Shown here one piece after another: positions 19,864-30,113 of a stretch of 64,000 nucleotides of DNA. The position numbers and the translations under genes were made by a program. This stretch comes from Oryzomonas sagensis. Its GTDB lineage: Bacteria > Desulfobacterota > Desulfuromonadia > Geobacterales > Pseudopelobacteraceae. The notes under the pieces are model-generated. The model made no database searches. It had not been told where the DNA came from and saw only the letters and a program-made list of their open reading frames with translations. Numbering within the stretch: the stretch's first letter is position 1; each line of letters starts with the position of its first letter. Location: assembly GCF_008802355.1 (NCBI RefSeq), contig NZ_VZRA01000001.1, forward strand, positions 1,296,525-1,360,524, in the 5' to 3' direction.

Positions 19864-20925
19864 ATGGAACACCATACCGAGCACCAGAGTGTTCGCCGAA
19901 GCGATTATGGCCGGCTGATCGCCATCATCATGCTGCTCTGCCTGCTGGCCGCCGCCGGATACGCTCTTCAGCATACCATCTCCTGTTTTCTGCTCTCCTG
20001 GATAATCGCCTATCTCCTCGACCCGCTGCTCGTACAGGCCGAACGGCATGGTATGAAACGGCTCGTTGCCCTGGGGCTGCTCTACGTCGCCCTCGGTATC
20101 CTGATCGTTTTCTTCTTTGCCTTCATGCTCCCCAAGCTCACCATCAGCTGGAACGGTATCCTCGCCGAACTGCCCACCTATATCCAGAGGATCAAGCTGG
20201 ACGCCCTGGAATGGAAGTCACGGCTTCCCGACCGCTACGGCTCCGAGGAGATCCAGTGGCTTCTGGACAAAGTCTCGGCGAATGTGGATACGGCGGCTGA
20301 GAAGGCCGGCGCCTGGGTCTACGTCTTCGCCACGCGGATATTCTTCAACCTCTTCAATATCGTGCTCTCCCCGGTCCTGGTTTTTTTCATGCTCTACTAC
20401 AAGCAGACCATCATCGAAACCGCCTCCTCCTGGCTCCCGGAACAGCGCCGCGAGATGCTCCTCAGTATCGGCCGCGAGGTCAATACCAGTATCGGCGGGT
20501 ATCTGCGGGGGCAGGCCATTGTTTCCATCATCGTGGCGTTCCTGTCCCTGACGGCGCTGTTCATACTGGATATCCCGCACCCCATCATCAGCGGCATCTT
20601 TGCCGGGGCCGCTTCGGTGCTCCCCTTTATCGGGGTGTTTATCGCCGCATTGCCGGCACTGTTCTTCGCCTGGTTCAAATACCAGACCATGGCCAGCCTG
20701 GCCCAGGCCGCCGCCGCCTTCGGGGTCATCTACTTCTTGGAAGGGTACGTGATCAAGCCGCTGGTGTTCAGGGGGTCCATGAACCTTAATCCGCTGGTGA
20801 CCATCATCATGGTCATGGCCCTGGGCGAACTGCTCGGTTTCTGGGGTATCCTTTTGGCCCTGCCCATCGCCGCCGCCATAAAGATAACGTGGGGGCACCT
20901 GCATAACGGCGATTTCAGGGATTAA
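19864..20925 (+). CDS. AI-2E/PerM family membrane exporter
   Basis: 353 residues with about eight membrane segments. Typical motifs are [13 protein letters not shown] near the start, a cytoplasmic amphipathic region ([15 protein letters not shown]) and the C-terminal [20 protein letters not shown] with [17 protein letters not shown]. The family includes TqsA and PerM; some members act as Na+/H+ antiporters. The substrate here is unknown. It lies between UPF0158 and copA. Confidence 0.9.
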   Translation: MEHHTEHQSVRRSDYGRLIAIIMLLCLLAAAGYALQHTISCFLLSWIIAYLLDPLLVQAERHGMKRLVALGLLYVALGILIVFFFAFMLPKLTISWNGILAELPTYIQRIKLDALEWKSRLPDRYGSEEIQWLLDKVSANVDTAAEKAGAWVYVFATRIFFNLFNIVLSPVLVFFMLYYKQTIIETASSWLPEQRREMLLSIGREVNTSIGGYLRGQAIVSIIVAFLSLTALFILDIPHPIISGIFAGAASVLPFIGVFIAALPALFFAWFKYQTMASLAQAAAAFGVIYFLEGYVIKPLVFRGSMNLNPLVTIIMVMALGELLGFWGILLALPIAAAIKITWGHLHNGDFRD

Positions 20926-20999
20926 TTCTTACGAGACGTTCCGGCCCCCCCATTCGCCCTGATCAGGGATGGGGAACCGGACCTCTGGAAAGTCGGCCT

Positions 21000-23387
21000 A
21001 TGACTACGATCAGCATGAAAATCACCGGCATGTCCTGTGCCAATTGCGCCGCCCGGATCGAGAAGGAGATCGGAAAACAGCCCGGCGTCTCCGCGGCAAC
21101 CGTCAACTTTGCCATGGAAGAGTTGGTCGTCGGTTTCGATGAAGCTGTCGTTTCGCTGGAGGAGATCGCCGGCCGCGTCGAGAAACTGGGATACGGCGCG
21201 ATTCGCCCCGAACCGGCCGATGAGCTGACCTTCGGTGTTCAGGGCCTGCACTGCGCCTCCTGCGTCAACCGGCTGGAAAAGAAGTTGCTGGAAAACCCGG
21301 CCGTCACCGCCGCCATCGTCAACCTGGCGGCCGAAACCGGGTTTGTGCGTTTCGACCCGCACCAGCTCGGCAAGGCGGATATCTTTGCCATGGTTCACGA
21401 GGCCGGCTACACCCCGGTTGAGCTGCAGGGCGCCGAGGCCTCGGCCGACGATGCGCTCCGCCGGCAACGCAACTGGTTCCTCTTCTCCCTGGCCGCCTCG
21501 CTGCCGATCATGCTTACCATGGGTATCCATGACAATCGGGCCGTGATGCAGCTCAATCTGCTTTTGGCCACGGCGGTCCAGTTCTCGGCCGGCCTGACCT
21601 TTTACCGCGGCGCCTGGAGCGCCTTGAAAAACCGCAGCGCCAACATGGATGTCCTGGTGGCCCTGGGGACCTCGGCAGCCTATTTCTATTCGCTCCTGGC
21701 CTATGCCGGCCTGTTGGGCTCCCATCGGGAGGTGTTCTTCGAAACCTCGGCCATGCTTATCGCCTTCATCCGCCTGGGCAAGTACCTGGAGGCCCGGGCC
21801 CGGGGCAAGGCCGGCGAGGCGCTGAAGAAGCTGCTCCATCTCCAGGCCGATACGGCCCGCCTGGTGACGGAGGAGGGGGAGCGGGAGGTGCCGGCATCCC
21901 TGATCCGGGTGGGCGACGTGGTGCTGGTGCGGCCCGGCCAGGCGATCCCGGTGGACGGCGAGGTCATCGAGGGGAACGGCGCGGTGGACGAATCCATGGT
22001 GACCGGAGAATCCCTGCCGGTGGAAAAGAAGGCCGGCGACACGGTGACCGGGGCCACCATCAATAAAAACGGCGTCCTGCGGGTCCGGGCCACCCGTGTC
22101 GGGGAGGCTACCCTCCTTTCCCAGATCGTTCGCATGGTCCGGGAGGCCCAGGGGGACAAGGCCCCCATCCAGCGGTTCGCCGATGCCGTTTCCGGCTGGT
22201 TCGTGCCGGTGGTGCTCCTCCTTTCTCTTGCGACATTTTCCATCTGGTTCTATACCCTTCACGCAGGTTTCCTGGCGGCCTTCCGTTTTGCCATCGCCGT
22301 CGTGGTGATCGCCTGCCCCTGTGCCATGGGGCTTGCCACGCCGACCGCCATCATGGTGGGGAGCGGCGTGGCTCTGGCCCGGGGCATCCTCATCAAGAAG
22401 GGCTCGGCCCTGGAGGCCATCTCCCGCATGCAGGTGCTGCTGCTGGACAAAACCGGCACGCTGACCATCGGCACGCCGACCATGACCGACCTGGCGGCCG
22501 TGGCGGGGGTTGATCCGGCGCGGCTCTTGGAGTGCCTGATAACGGCCGAGATCCACTCGACCCACCCCCTGGCCCAGGCTGCGGTGCGGGCGGCCGAGGA
22601 GGCGGGCATCAAGCCGGGGGCGGCAACGGACTTCGAGGAGCGGGGAGGTTTCGGTATCACCTGCACCCACGAAGGGTTCCGCTTGGCGGTGGGCAACGAA
22701 CGGCTGATGGAGGAAGAGGGGATCGGCCTCAAGGCACTGGCGGATAAGGCCAGGGAACTGGCCGGGGCCGGCAAGTCGCTGATCTACGTAGCGGCCGGCA
22801 CGACCCTGGTGGGGGTAGCCGCCTTCGCCGACACGCTCAAGCCCGGTTCCGCCAAGGCGGTGGCCGAATTTCGGCGCATGGGCATCCAGACCTGCATGAT
22901 TACCGGCGACCACGCCGATGTAGCCGCGATTGTGGCCGGGCAGGCCGGTGTGGACAGCTTCGAGGCCAGTGTGCTGCCGGACCGCAAGCAGGAGGTGGTC
23001 AGGGAATACCAGCAGCGCGGTATGATCACCGGCATGGTGGGGGACGGCATCAACGACGCTCCGGCCCTGGCGCGGGCGGATATCGGCATTGCCATCGGCG
23101 GCGGCACGGACGTGGCCAAGGAAACCGGCGATATCGTCCTGATGCGCAACGACCTGACGGACGTGGTGCGGGCCATCGCCATCGGCCGGGCCACCCTGGC
23201 CAAGGTCAAGCAGAACCTGTTCTGGGCGCTGTTCTACAACATCCTCGGTATCCCGGTTGCGGCAGGCTTGCTCTCCCGTTACGGCATAGCCCTCAAGCCG
23301 GAGTACGCCGGCCTGGCCATGGCCTTTTCTTCGGTCTCGGTGGTGCTCAACTCCATCCTGTTGAAACGGGTGGAGCGGAGCCTGTGA
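21000..23387 (+). CDS. copA: Copper-exporting P1B-type ATPase
   Basis: 795 residues. Two N-terminal heavy-metal domains carry C13xxC16 (GMSCANC) and C85xxC88 (GLHCASC). Eight membrane segments follow, with the C439PC441 metal-site motif. Phosphorylation site D483[14 protein letters not shown] (HP locus) and [11 protein letters not shown] complete a full P1B-ATPase. CPC together with double CxxC points to Cu(I) export. The SD is weak (GGA 12-14 nt upstream). No CopZ or CueR-type gene is adjacent. Confidence 0.95.
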   Translation: MTTISMKITGMSCANCAARIEKEIGKQPGVSAATVNFAMEELVVGFDEAVVSLEEIAGRVEKLGYGAIRPEPADELTFGVQGLHCASCVNRLEKKLLENPAVTAAIVNLAAETGFVRFDPHQLGKADIFAMVHEAGYTPVELQGAEASADDALRRQRNWFLFSLAASLPIMLTMGIHDNRAVMQLNLLLATAVQFSAGLTFYRGAWSALKNRSANMDVLVALGTSAAYFYSLLAYAGLLGSHREVFFETSAMLIAFIRLGKYLEARARGKAGEALKKLLHLQADTARLVTEEGEREVPASLIRVGDVVLVRPGQAIPVDGEVIEGNGAVDESMVTGESLPVEKKAGDTVTGATINKNGVLRVRATRVGEATLLSQIVRMVREAQGDKAPIQRFADAVSGWFVPVVLLLSLATFSIWFYTLHAGFLAAFRFAIAVVVIACPCAMGLATPTAIMVGSGVALARGILIKKGSALEAISRMQVLLLDKTGTLTIGTPTMTDLAAVAGVDPARLLECLITAEIHSTHPLAQAAVRAAEEAGIKPGAATDFEERGGFGITCTHEGFRLAVGNERLMEEEGIGLKALADKARELAGAGKSLIYVAAGTTLVGVAAFADTLKPGSAKAVAEFRRMGIQTCMITGDHADVAAIVAGQAGVDSFEASVLPDRKQEVVREYQQRGMITGMVGDGINDAPALARADIGIAIGGGTDVAKETGDIVLMRNDLTDVVRAIAIGRATLAKVKQNLFWALFYNILGIPVAAGLLSRYGIALKPEYAGLAMAFSSVSVVLNSILLKRVERSL

Positions 23388-23412
23388 GGGGGCTGGCCCC
23401 GGAGGCGGGACG

Positions 23413-23691
23413 GTGTTGACCAAACTGGAAGAGATCGTCCTCGAATGGGTGTGCCTCGACTATGAGCGGGCGCCTGCCATCGTCGGCGAGGTCTCTTCCG
23501 CTCTTGGCCGTCAGGCCACCGACCGGGAGGTGTTCGGGGTGCTGCTGGCACACCTTGGGCGTGGTCTGGTGAAAGCCTATCTTTACGAAACAGAGTCGAG
23601 AGCGTTCAGGCAGCTTACCTGTCCTGCCGGCCATGACCCGGAAGAGGTGTGGTGGTATTGTACGGAAGCAGGGAAGAAAGCTCTTTTCTGA
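23413..23691 (+). CDS. Hypothetical protein, possible winged-helix fold
   Basis: 92 residues from a GTG with GGAGG 7 nt upstream, 25 nt after copA and probably cotranscribed. The sequence has alternating helices (LTKLEEIVLEWVCLDYER, then GRQATDREVFGVLLAHLGRG) and a C-terminal WWYCTEAGKKAL resembling the wing and end of a PadR/winged-helix domain. I do not recognise a named family. A link to copper response is only suggested by position. Confidence 0.65.
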   Translation: MLTKLEEIVLEWVCLDYERAPAIVGEVSSALGRQATDREVFGVLLAHLGRGLVKAYLYETESRAFRQLTCPAGHDPEEVWWYCTEAGKKALF

Positions 23692-23709
23692 GCCGCGACG
23701 GGATCATTC

Positions 23710-23825
23710 TTGAAGATCGTCGCATGCAGCGGCAGTCCCCGCAAAGAGGGTAATACCTCGCTGCTCATCAAGCATGTCTTCGCGGAATTGAGCCGTGGGG
23801 GATCGAGGCGATGCGCGACGGGGGA
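23710..23825 (+). pseudogene. Remnant of NADPH-dependent FMN reductase / flavodoxin-like gene
   Basis: The first 29 codons read LKIVACSGSPRKEGNTSLL and on to AELSR, the FMN-binding start of an iron-sulfur flavoprotein or FMN reductase, starting at TTG. The reading then shifts at a GTGGGGGATC run; the other frame continues briefly as GIEAMRD and stops. The remaining 170 or so codons of the family are absent. An intact relative is at 49281-49916 (MKVVAINGSPKKEGNTYH). The fragment abuts a palindrome and the convergent tpx gene. Confidence 0.7.
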
Positions 23826-23861
23826 CAAACACGGCGTGGCTGATGAAGAGGATGGGGGGAT

Positions 23862-23887
23862 GCGGGGCGATTCGCGAATCGCCCCGC
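23862..23887. terminator. Perfect 26-bp palindrome downstream of tpx
   Basis: GCGGGGCGATTCG followed directly by its reverse complement. It lies 16 nt past the tpx stop and after the flavoprotein remnant. It lacks a clear T tract on either side, so termination is possible but not certain. Confidence 0.5.
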
Positions 23888-23903
23888 CAAAACCGGAAAC
23901 AGC

Positions 23904-24419
23904 CTACAACAGCGCCTTGGCCGCAGCGATTGCGGCGGCGTAGTCCGGTTCGCTGGTCACCTCGGGAACGATCTGGACGTAGCGGACGATATCGTTGGCA
24001 TCCACCACGAAGACCGCCCTGGCAAGCAATACCAACTCTTCGATCAGAACGCCGTAGTTCTTGCCGAAGGAGCGGTTGCGGTAGTCGGACAGGGTGACCA
24101 CCCGGTCGATGCCCGCTGCGCCGCACCAGCGTTTCTGGGCAAAGGGGAGGTCCTGGCTGACGGTCAGCACCACCACGTTGCCCGGCAGGCCGGCTGCCTC
24201 CTGGTTGAAACGGCGGGTTTCCGTGTCGCACACCGGAGTGTCCAGTGAAGGCACGGCGCTGATGATCTTTATCTTGCCGGCGTAGGTTCCCAGGGTGGTT
24301 GCCGCCAGTCCGTTGTCCGCCACGGTAAAATCGGGTGCCTTGTCCCCGACCTTGATCTCCGGTCCGACCAGGGTCATGGGGTTCCCTTTGAAGGTGATGA
24401 TGCCTTTGCGTTCGCTCAT
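23904..24419 (-). CDS. tpx: Thiol peroxidase Tpx
   Basis: 171 residues, full length for the atypical 2-Cys peroxiredoxin Tpx, which reduces H2O2 and organic peroxides using thioredoxin. The peroxidatic Cys is in [15 protein letters not shown] and the resolving Cys in [28 protein letters not shown] is a typical N-terminus. Cytoplasmic. It is convergent with the flavoprotein remnant and upstream of the Nudix gene stop on the same strand. Confidence 0.94.
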   Translation of the reverse strand: MSERKGIITFKGNPMTLVGPEIKVGDKAPDFTVADNGLAATTLGTYAGKIKIISAVPSLDTPVCDTETRRFNQEAAGLPGNVVVLTVSQDLPFAQKRWCGAAGIDRVVTLSDYRNRSFGKNYGVLIEELVLLARAVFVVDANDIVRYVQIVPEVTSEPDYAAAIAAAKALL

Positions 24420-24498
24420 GGACGTGTCCTCCTGAAATTAGCTGCGTATCTTTTCGGACAATTTTACTCCGTAACCGGGAAAATGCAACCCTCCCCCG

Positions 24499-25077
24499 TC
24501 AAAACAAGCCATGCATCTTTAGAAACTGCATCACCAGCCGATAGGTAATGCCCCATAGCACCGGCTTGTCGGGCTGCGGCAGGCGAATGGCCGGGGTCTC
24601 CACCGGTCGGCCGCGAAAATGGACCTGAGCGGTGATGTGTCGCCGCTGGTCGGCAAGGTCGGCCAGATTGACCCAAAAGGCGTCCCGCGATTCGTGGTTG
24701 ATGGTGACTGCCGGGAGGGCGCCGCTGAAACCGTAGGCGAAACAGGCGATCCTGACCGGCAGGTGCGCGCCGGCGATATCGCCCAGTCTGCCCAAATGGC
24801 GGGCAGCAGCCAAGTCGATGGCCGCCTCCTCGCGGGTTTCCCGCTCGGCGGCCTGGCGCAGTGTCTCCCCCGGCTCGACCCGTCCCCCGGGAAATGCCAG
24901 GTTGCCGGACCAGGGGTCGCGCTCGTCGGTTGCCCGCTCCAGGAACAGCAGATGGAGGCCGGCGGACCGTTCAACCAGAACCATGGCCACCGCTGCGGGG
25001 CTGCGTCCGTCGTCGGGCGCTTCGTCGTGCTGCAACCGGGAAATGGTTGCGCAGATGGTATCAAAGGTGAGGGTCAT
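24499..25077 (-). CDS. Nudix hydrolase, CoA pyrophosphatase-like
   Basis: 192 residues. A complete Nudix box, GGRVEPGETLRQAAERET followed by REEAAID, carries the Mg2+-binding Glu. Preceding WSGNLAFPGG resembles the CoA/acyl-CoA pyrophosphatase (NudL/UPF0035) group, although the full UPF0035 signature is not present. The start is set at Met33 of the open frame, where the family begins; the longer frame runs into the lysA promoter region. It is divergent from lysA. Confidence 0.82.
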   Translation of the reverse strand: MTLTFDTICATISRLQHDEAPDDGRSPAAVAMVLVERSAGLHLLFLERATDERDPWSGNLAFPGGRVEPGETLRQAAERETREEAAIDLAAARHLGRLGDIAGAHLPVRIACFAYGFSGALPAVTINHESRDAFWVNLADLADQRRHITAQVHFRGRPVETPAIRLPQPDKPVLWGITYRLVMQFLKMHGLF

Positions 25078-25189
25078 ACAGGAACCTGCCACATGTTTTG
25101 TTTTACGGAACTGTAAACGGCAATGGGGAGGGAAGTCAAAACCATTTTCCCGTGAGCCGGAGTAGGGGACCAAAGTAATCCCATACTTT

Positions 25190-25218
25190 TTGACTTTTCA
25201 GGTCCCCCATGTTATAAA
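25190..25218 (+). promoter_or_regulatory. Sigma70-type promoter of the lysine cluster
   Basis: TTGACT, 17 bp, TATAAA, in an AT-rich stretch 75 nt before lysA. This is one of the best promoter matches in the window. No lysine riboswitch is recognisable in the leader. Confidence 0.8.
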
Positions 25219-25292
25219 TATCCACTTTTTCCTCAAATTATTGTCTGAAATATTTACGAAATCATTATATAGTTCATACAGGGAGGCATGCA

Positions 25293-26546
25293 ATGAACCA
25301 CTTTCAGTACAAAGCCAACGAACTCTATGCGGAAGACGTGCGGCTCGCGGATATCGTCGCCAAGGTCGGCTCGCCGGTCTACGTCTATTCCCACGCCACC
25401 TTGGAACGGCACTTCAAGGCCTTTGACGGTGCTTTCGCCTCGGTGCCCCACACCGTCTGCTACTCGGTCAAGGCCAACTCCACCCAGTCGGTGCTCAAAA
25501 CCTTCATCAATCTCGGCGGCGGTGTGGATATCGTCTCCGGCGGCGAACTGTACCGGGCGCTCAAGGCGGGTGCCGATCCGAAAAAGGTGGTATACTCCGG
25601 CGTGGGCAAGAAGGACGAGGAGATCGAATACGCCCTGAATGCCGGCATCCTGATGTTCAACGTGGAATCGGAGCAGGAGTTGACCAGGATCAGCGAGATC
25701 GCCTCCCGCCTGGGGAAAAAGGCCGGCATCGCCATCCGGGTCAACCCGGACGTGGACCCCGGCACCCATCCCTACATCACCACCGGCCTGAAAAACGCCA
25801 AATTCGGCATTACCATCGACCGGGCGTTGGAGGAGTATAAACGCGCCGCCGGCCTGCCGGGCATCGAGGTGATCGGCATCGACATGCACATCGGCTCCCA
25901 GTTGACCAAGGTCAACCCCTTCGTCGATTCCATCGAGAAGCTGAAGATCATGATCGGCAAGCTGAAGGAGATGGGTATCAACCTGCAGTACTTCGACTGC
26001 GGCGGCGGCCTGGGCATCCAGTACAACAACGAGGAACCGCCCCTGCCGGCCGACTACGGCAAGGAGATCATCGCCGCCACGAAGGATCTGGGCCTGCACC
26101 TGGTGTTCGAGCCGGGCCGCAACATCGTCGGCAATGCCGGCATCCTGGTTGCCCGCTGCCTCTACACCAAGGCGCGGGACGAGAAGAACTTCATCATGAT
26201 CGACGCCGGGATGAACGACTTGGCGCGCCCGGCCCTGTACGGCTCCTTCCATAGCGTGCAGGCGCTGAAAAAGGATCAGGACGGCCTGATCACCGCCGAC
26301 ATCGTCGGGCCGATCTGCGAGTCGGGCGACTTCCTGGTCAAGGAGCGGGAGGTGCCGATGTTCAAGCAGGGCGACCTGATGGCCTTCATGTCGGCCGGTG
26401 CCTACGGTTTTGCCATGAGCAGTTCCTACAACAGCCGCCCCCGCGTGGCCGAGGTGATGGTCAAGGGAGGCGCATTCGAGATTATCCGCGAGCGCGAGAC
26501 GATCGAAGACCTGGTCAAGGGCGAGAAGGTCGCCACGTTCCTATAA
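25293..26546 (+). CDS. lysA: Diaminopimelate decarboxylase
   Basis: 417 residues, full length. Converts meso-diaminopimelate to lysine using PLP. PLP-binding Lys60 lies in YSVKANST; GGGVDIVSGGELYRAL, the HIGSQ motif, GGGLGI and the C-terminal CESGDFL and GAYGFAMSS motifs are diagnostic. GGGAGG lies 6 nt before the ATG. It is first in the cluster lysA-dapA-dapB-(diguanylate cyclase)-dapL, an order in which the last pathway step leads. Confidence 0.97.
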   Translation: MNHFQYKANELYAEDVRLADIVAKVGSPVYVYSHATLERHFKAFDGAFASVPHTVCYSVKANSTQSVLKTFINLGGGVDIVSGGELYRALKAGADPKKVVYSGVGKKDEEIEYALNAGILMFNVESEQELTRISEIASRLGKKAGIAIRVNPDVDPGTHPYITTGLKNAKFGITIDRALEEYKRAAGLPGIEVIGIDMHIGSQLTKVNPFVDSIEKLKIMIGKLKEMGINLQYFDCGGGLGIQYNNEEPPLPADYGKEIIAATKDLGLHLVFEPGRNIVGNAGILVARCLYTKARDEKNFIMIDAGMNDLARPALYGSFHSVQALKKDQDGLITADIVGPICESGDFLVKEREVPMFKQGDLMAFMSAGAYGFAMSSSYNSRPRVAEVMVKGGAFEIIRERETIEDLVKGEKVATFL

Positions 26547-26585
26547 TTGAAATAACAATATTCCACCCGCAAGGAGGGAAAGGGT

Positions 26586-27458
26586 ATGTTTAGAGGCAGC
26601 ATTGTCGCCATCGTGACGCCATTCAAAAACGGTGCGGTTGACGAAGAAAAATTGCGTGAACTGGTGGAATTCCAGATTGCGGGCGGCACCGATGCCATCG
26701 TGCCCTGCGGCACTACCGGTGAGTCGTCCACCCTGGATTACGAAGAGCACGACCGGGTGATCGAGATCGTCGTGCAGCAGGTGGGCAAGCGGGTCCCGGT
26801 CATCGCCGGCACCGGCTCCAATTCGACCCGCGAGGCGATCGAGATGACGGCCCATGCCAAGAAACTCGGCGCCGACGGCGCCCTGCTGGTGACCCCCTAC
26901 TACAATAAGCCGACCCAGGAAGGGCTTTATCGCCACTACACGGCCGTTGCCGATGCCGTCGAACTCCCGCTGGTCCTCTACAACGTGCCCGGCCGCACCG
27001 GCGTGAACCTGCTGCCCGAGACCGTGGCCCGTCTGGCGCCCCACAGGAATATCGTTGCTGTCAAGGAGGCCACCGGCTCCCTGCAACAGGCGTCCGAGAT
27101 CCTGGCCCTGTGCGGCGGCCAGATCGATGTGCTCTCCGGCGACGACTTCATCACCTTCCCGTTGATGGCCTGCGGCGGCAAGGGGGTCATCTCGGTGACC
27201 GCCAACATCATGCCCGCTGAGGTGGCGGCCTTGGTGGACGCCTTCGAGGCCGGCAACATGGATGAGGCCCGCCGACTGCACCTGAAACTGCTCAAGATCA
27301 ACAACGCCATGTTCCTGGAGAGCAACCCGATCCCGGTGAAGACCGCCCTGGGGCTGATGGGCAAGTGCAGCGACGAGATGCGCCTGCCGCTCTGCCCCAT
27401 GGGCGAGGCCAACAAGGCCAAGCTTGCTGCCATCATGAAAGAGTACAACTTGATTTAA
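26586..27458 (+). CDS. dapA: 4-hydroxy-tetrahydrodipicolinate synthase
   Basis: 290 residues, full length. Condenses pyruvate and aspartate semialdehyde, the first lysine-specific step. Schiff-base Lys160 is in VAVKEATGS; CGTTGESSTL, YYNKPTQEGLY and YNVPGRTGVN are classic. GGAGG precedes the ATG, 39 nt after lysA. A repeat element separates it from dapB. Confidence 0.97.
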   Translation: MFRGSIVAIVTPFKNGAVDEEKLRELVEFQIAGGTDAIVPCGTTGESSTLDYEEHDRVIEIVVQQVGKRVPVIAGTGSNSTREAIEMTAHAKKLGADGALLVTPYYNKPTQEGLYRHYTAVADAVELPLVLYNVPGRTGVNLLPETVARLAPHRNIVAVKEATGSLQQASEILALCGGQIDVLSGDDFITFPLMACGGKGVISVTANIMPAEVAALVDAFEAGNMDEARRLHLKLLKINNAMFLESNPIPVKTALGLMGKCSDEMRLPLCPMGEANKAKLAAIMKEYNLI

Positions 27459-27467
27459 CTTCATAAC

Positions 27468-27598
27468 CTGCCACAGAGACGCAGAGAAAGGCAGGAGAGA
27501 AACAAAAGCATAAATCCGGGATTCAGGTTCACCCCTCTCTGCTTCCTGCTTTTGCCGTTCTCTGTGAACCTCTGTGTCTCCGTGTCTCTGTGGCAGAT
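27468..27598. repeat. Dispersed inverted-repeat element, copy B
   Basis: About 131 bp filling the gap between dapA and dapB. The left end CTGCCACAGAGACGCAGAG mirrors the right end CCGTGTCTCTGTGGCAG. The 41 bases 27558-27598 are identical to 2077-2117 of copy A, in the same orientation. It starts 10 nt after dapA stops and ends 14 nt before dapB starts, so it lies inside the likely operon transcript and would form a long hairpin in the mRNA. Confidence 0.87.
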
Positions 27599-27612
27599 GT
27601 AAGGAATCTACC

Positions 27613-28416
27613 ATGATCAATATCGCCGTTTGCGGCGCTGCCGGACGTATGGGACAGCGCATCATCAATTCCATTGTCGAAACCGAAGGGGTCCGGTTCT
27701 CCGGCGCGCTGGAGCGTCCGGGGCACCCTCTGGTAGGCCAGGATGTGGGCCTGATCGCCGGTTGCGGCGAGCTTGGAGTCGCGGTTTCCGATGACCTGAA
27801 CGGCGTGATCGCCGCCTGCGACGTGCTGATTGACTTTACCGCGCCCAAGGTCTCCCTCAAGAACCTGGAGGCCTGCGGCCTGCAAAAGAAAGCCATCGTG
27901 ATCGGCTCCACCGGTTTTACCCCCGAGGAGCGCGCCCTGGCTGCGGAACTGGCCAAGACCACCCCGGTGGTGCTGGCGCCCAACATGTCGGTGGGAGTCA
28001 ACGTCTGCTTCAAGATTCTCAAGGACATCGCCGCAACCCTGGGAGACGATTTCGACGTGGAGATCGTCGAGGCGCACCACCGCCTGAAAAAGGACGCCCC
28101 TTCCGGCACGGCCGTGCGCATGGGCGAGGTGGTGGCCGAGGCCCTGGGCCGCGATTACAACAAGGTGGCCAACTTCCATCGCGAGGGGATCACCGGCGAG
28201 CGCACCCGGGAAGAGATCGGCATGCAGACCATCCGCGGCGGCGACATCATCGGCGAGCACACGGTCTACTTCATCGGCATGGGTGAGCGTATCGAACTGT
28301 CCCACCGGGCCATGACCCGCGACATGTTTTCCCGCGGTTCGGTCCGCGCCGCCAAGTGGGTCGTATCCCAGAAGCCGGGCCTGTACGATATGCAGGATGT
28401 CCTGGGGCTGCGATAG
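27613..28416 (+). CDS. dapB: 4-hydroxy-tetrahydrodipicolinate reductase
   Basis: 267 residues, full length. Reduces dihydrodipicolinate with NAD(P)H. GAAGRMGQRII is the nucleotide-binding loop, EAHHRLKKDAPSGTA holds the catalytic His and Lys, and IGEHTVYFIG is conserved. AAGGA lies 7 nt before the ATG; the upstream extension of the frame reads through the repeat element and was rejected. Confidence 0.97.
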   Translation: MINIAVCGAAGRMGQRIINSIVETEGVRFSGALERPGHPLVGQDVGLIAGCGELGVAVSDDLNGVIAACDVLIDFTAPKVSLKNLEACGLQKKAIVIGSTGFTPEERALAAELAKTTPVVLAPNMSVGVNVCFKILKDIAATLGDDFDVEIVEAHHRLKKDAPSGTAVRMGEVVAEALGRDYNKVANFHREGITGERTREEIGMQTIRGGDIIGEHTVYFIGMGERIELSHRAMTRDMFSRGSVRAAKWVVSQKPGLYDMQDVLGLR

Positions 28417-28474
28417 CCTCGAACAGAACTCAGCGGCCACGTCACGCCATTAAAAACGGGGAGCTTTTTGACCA

Positions 28475-30067
28475 ATGAATGCCGGGGTTCCGTTCAGGCG
28501 ACACAGTATCACCGTGAGGATGACCGTGGCGGTTTGCACCTTCGTCATCCTGTTCTCGTCGCTTATGGCGGTCGCCTCCCTGTACTATTTCAAACAGGAA
28601 CTCAAGGAAACCATCTCCAACCAGCAGATGACCCTGCTGACCGTCGTGGCTCAGGGCATCGACCAAAAACTGACGTCCGCCCAAAAGACGGTTGTCGAGG
28701 CGTCCCGTGACGTCACCCCCGGCATGGTTGCCGACCCGGATGCGGCGCAACGGTTTCTCGATAGTCTGCACAGCGTCAAGAGCCTCTTCGACAACGGCAT
28801 CTACCTCTTCTCGAAGGACGGGCGGATCATCGCAGAATCGCCTTTTCTTCCCGGCCGGCGGGGCAAGGACATCTCTTTCCGGCAGTTCTACCGACAAACC
28901 ATCGCCACGGGAAAACCGACTATCTCCACCCCTTTCATCTCGACCCACTCCCCCGGGACCCCGGCGCTCAACATCACCGCCCCGGTGCGGGATAAGAACG
29001 GCGCCCTGATCGCCATCCTGGGGGGCAGCATAAACCTGTTGCAGGACAACTTCCTGGGGGATTTGTCCCATACCCGCATCGCGCAGAACGGGTATCTCTT
29101 CCTGGTGTCCGGCGACCGGACCGTCATCATGCACCCGGACAGGTCGAGGATCATATCCACCAAGATCGCACCGGGCGCCAACAAGCTCTTGGACAAGGCG
29201 CTGGACGGCTTTGAGGGGGTGGCGGAAAACACCACCTCCCGTGGTGTGCACGTCCTGTCGTCCTTCAAACGCCTCCAAGCCACCGACTGGGTCGTGGGAG
29301 GGGAATATCCGCTGAACGAAGCCTACCAGTCGATCTACCGGCTGGAGAGATATTTTGCCGTGGCGGTGGTGCTCAGCGCTGTCCTGATCATCCTGATCAT
29401 CAGGCTGATCATGGGCAGCTACACCAACGCCCTGGTGCGCTTCGCCGAGCACGTCGGGCAAATCTCATCAAAGATCGGCGCGGACCGGCTGTTCAAGCTC
29501 GAGAGCAAAGACGAGGTCGGGTTCGTCGTGCAGGCCTTCAACGCCATGGTCGAGGACCAGGACAAGAAGAACGAGGAGTTGTTCTACATCAGTACCCACG
29601 ACGCCCTTTCGGGACTCTACAACCGCGCCTATTTCGACGATCAGATGGACCGTCTCTCCGCCGGCCGCATCGCCCCGATCTCCGTGGTGATGGCGGACAT
29701 CGACGACCTCAAGGTCTTTAACGACAGGCACGGCCATGCGGCCGGAGACGTGCTGATCACGACCGTCGCCATGATCCTGCTGGAATCGTTCCGGGCCGAA
29801 GACGTGGTGGCCCGCATCGGCGGCGACGAATTTGCCATCCTGCTGCCGGGCGTGGATGCCGTCCATGCGGAGATTGCCTTGAAACGGGTCCGGAGCGTGG
29901 CTGACAAGTATGCTGCCCAGGCAAACGGCCTCACCTTGACCATCTCCCTGGGGCGCGCCACGGTTGAGAACCCGGCCAAGCTGGATGAAGCCCTGCAACT
30001 GGCCGACCAGCAGATGTACCTGGACAAGGTGAGCCGCAAGCTGGTGGAAAAGGAATCGAAACTGTAG
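28475..30067 (+). CDS. Diguanylate cyclase with periplasmic Cache-type sensor
   Basis: 530 residues. Two membrane segments (about residues 16-38 and 290-310) flank a periplasmic double-Cache-like sensor ([38 protein letters not shown]). A HAMP-like linker follows, then a GGDEF domain with active [11 protein letters not shown] and the substrate loop [14 protein letters not shown]. No RxxD inhibitory site is seen before GGDEF. It makes c-di-GMP in response to an external ligand. It sits between dapB and dapL, 58 and 46 nt from its neighbours. The SD (GGGGAG) is 11 nt from the ATG. Confidence 0.93.
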   Translation: MNAGVPFRRHSITVRMTVAVCTFVILFSSLMAVASLYYFKQELKETISNQQMTLLTVVAQGIDQKLTSAQKTVVEASRDVTPGMVADPDAAQRFLDSLHSVKSLFDNGIYLFSKDGRIIAESPFLPGRRGKDISFRQFYRQTIATGKPTISTPFISTHSPGTPALNITAPVRDKNGALIAILGGSINLLQDNFLGDLSHTRIAQNGYLFLVSGDRTVIMHPDRSRIISTKIAPGANKLLDKALDGFEGVAENTTSRGVHVLSSFKRLQATDWVVGGEYPLNEAYQSIYRLERYFAVAVVLSAVLIILIIRLIMGSYTNALVRFAEHVGQISSKIGADRLFKLESKDEVGFVVQAFNAMVEDQDKKNEELFYISTHDALSGLYNRAYFDDQMDRLSAGRIAPISVVMADIDDLKVFNDRHGHAAGDVLITTVAMILLESFRAEDVVARIGGDEFAILLPGVDAVHAEIALKRVRSVADKYAAQANGLTLTISLGRATVENPAKLDEALQLADQQMYLDKVSRKLVEKESKL

Positions 30068-30113
30068 CTTCGTTACGCTATATTCAGACATTTCAAGGAG
30101 GATTGAAGCACCA

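Noticed and set aside
20922-23423. 833-codon open frame on the minus strand
   Set aside because: Antisense to copA; translation is low-complexity Gly/His/Arg typical of the opposite strand of GC-rich genes, whereas copA has all P-type ATPase motifs.
25190-25292. Lysine riboswitch before lysA
   Set aside because: The leader is only about 65 nt and AT-rich with none of the conserved L-box junction elements.
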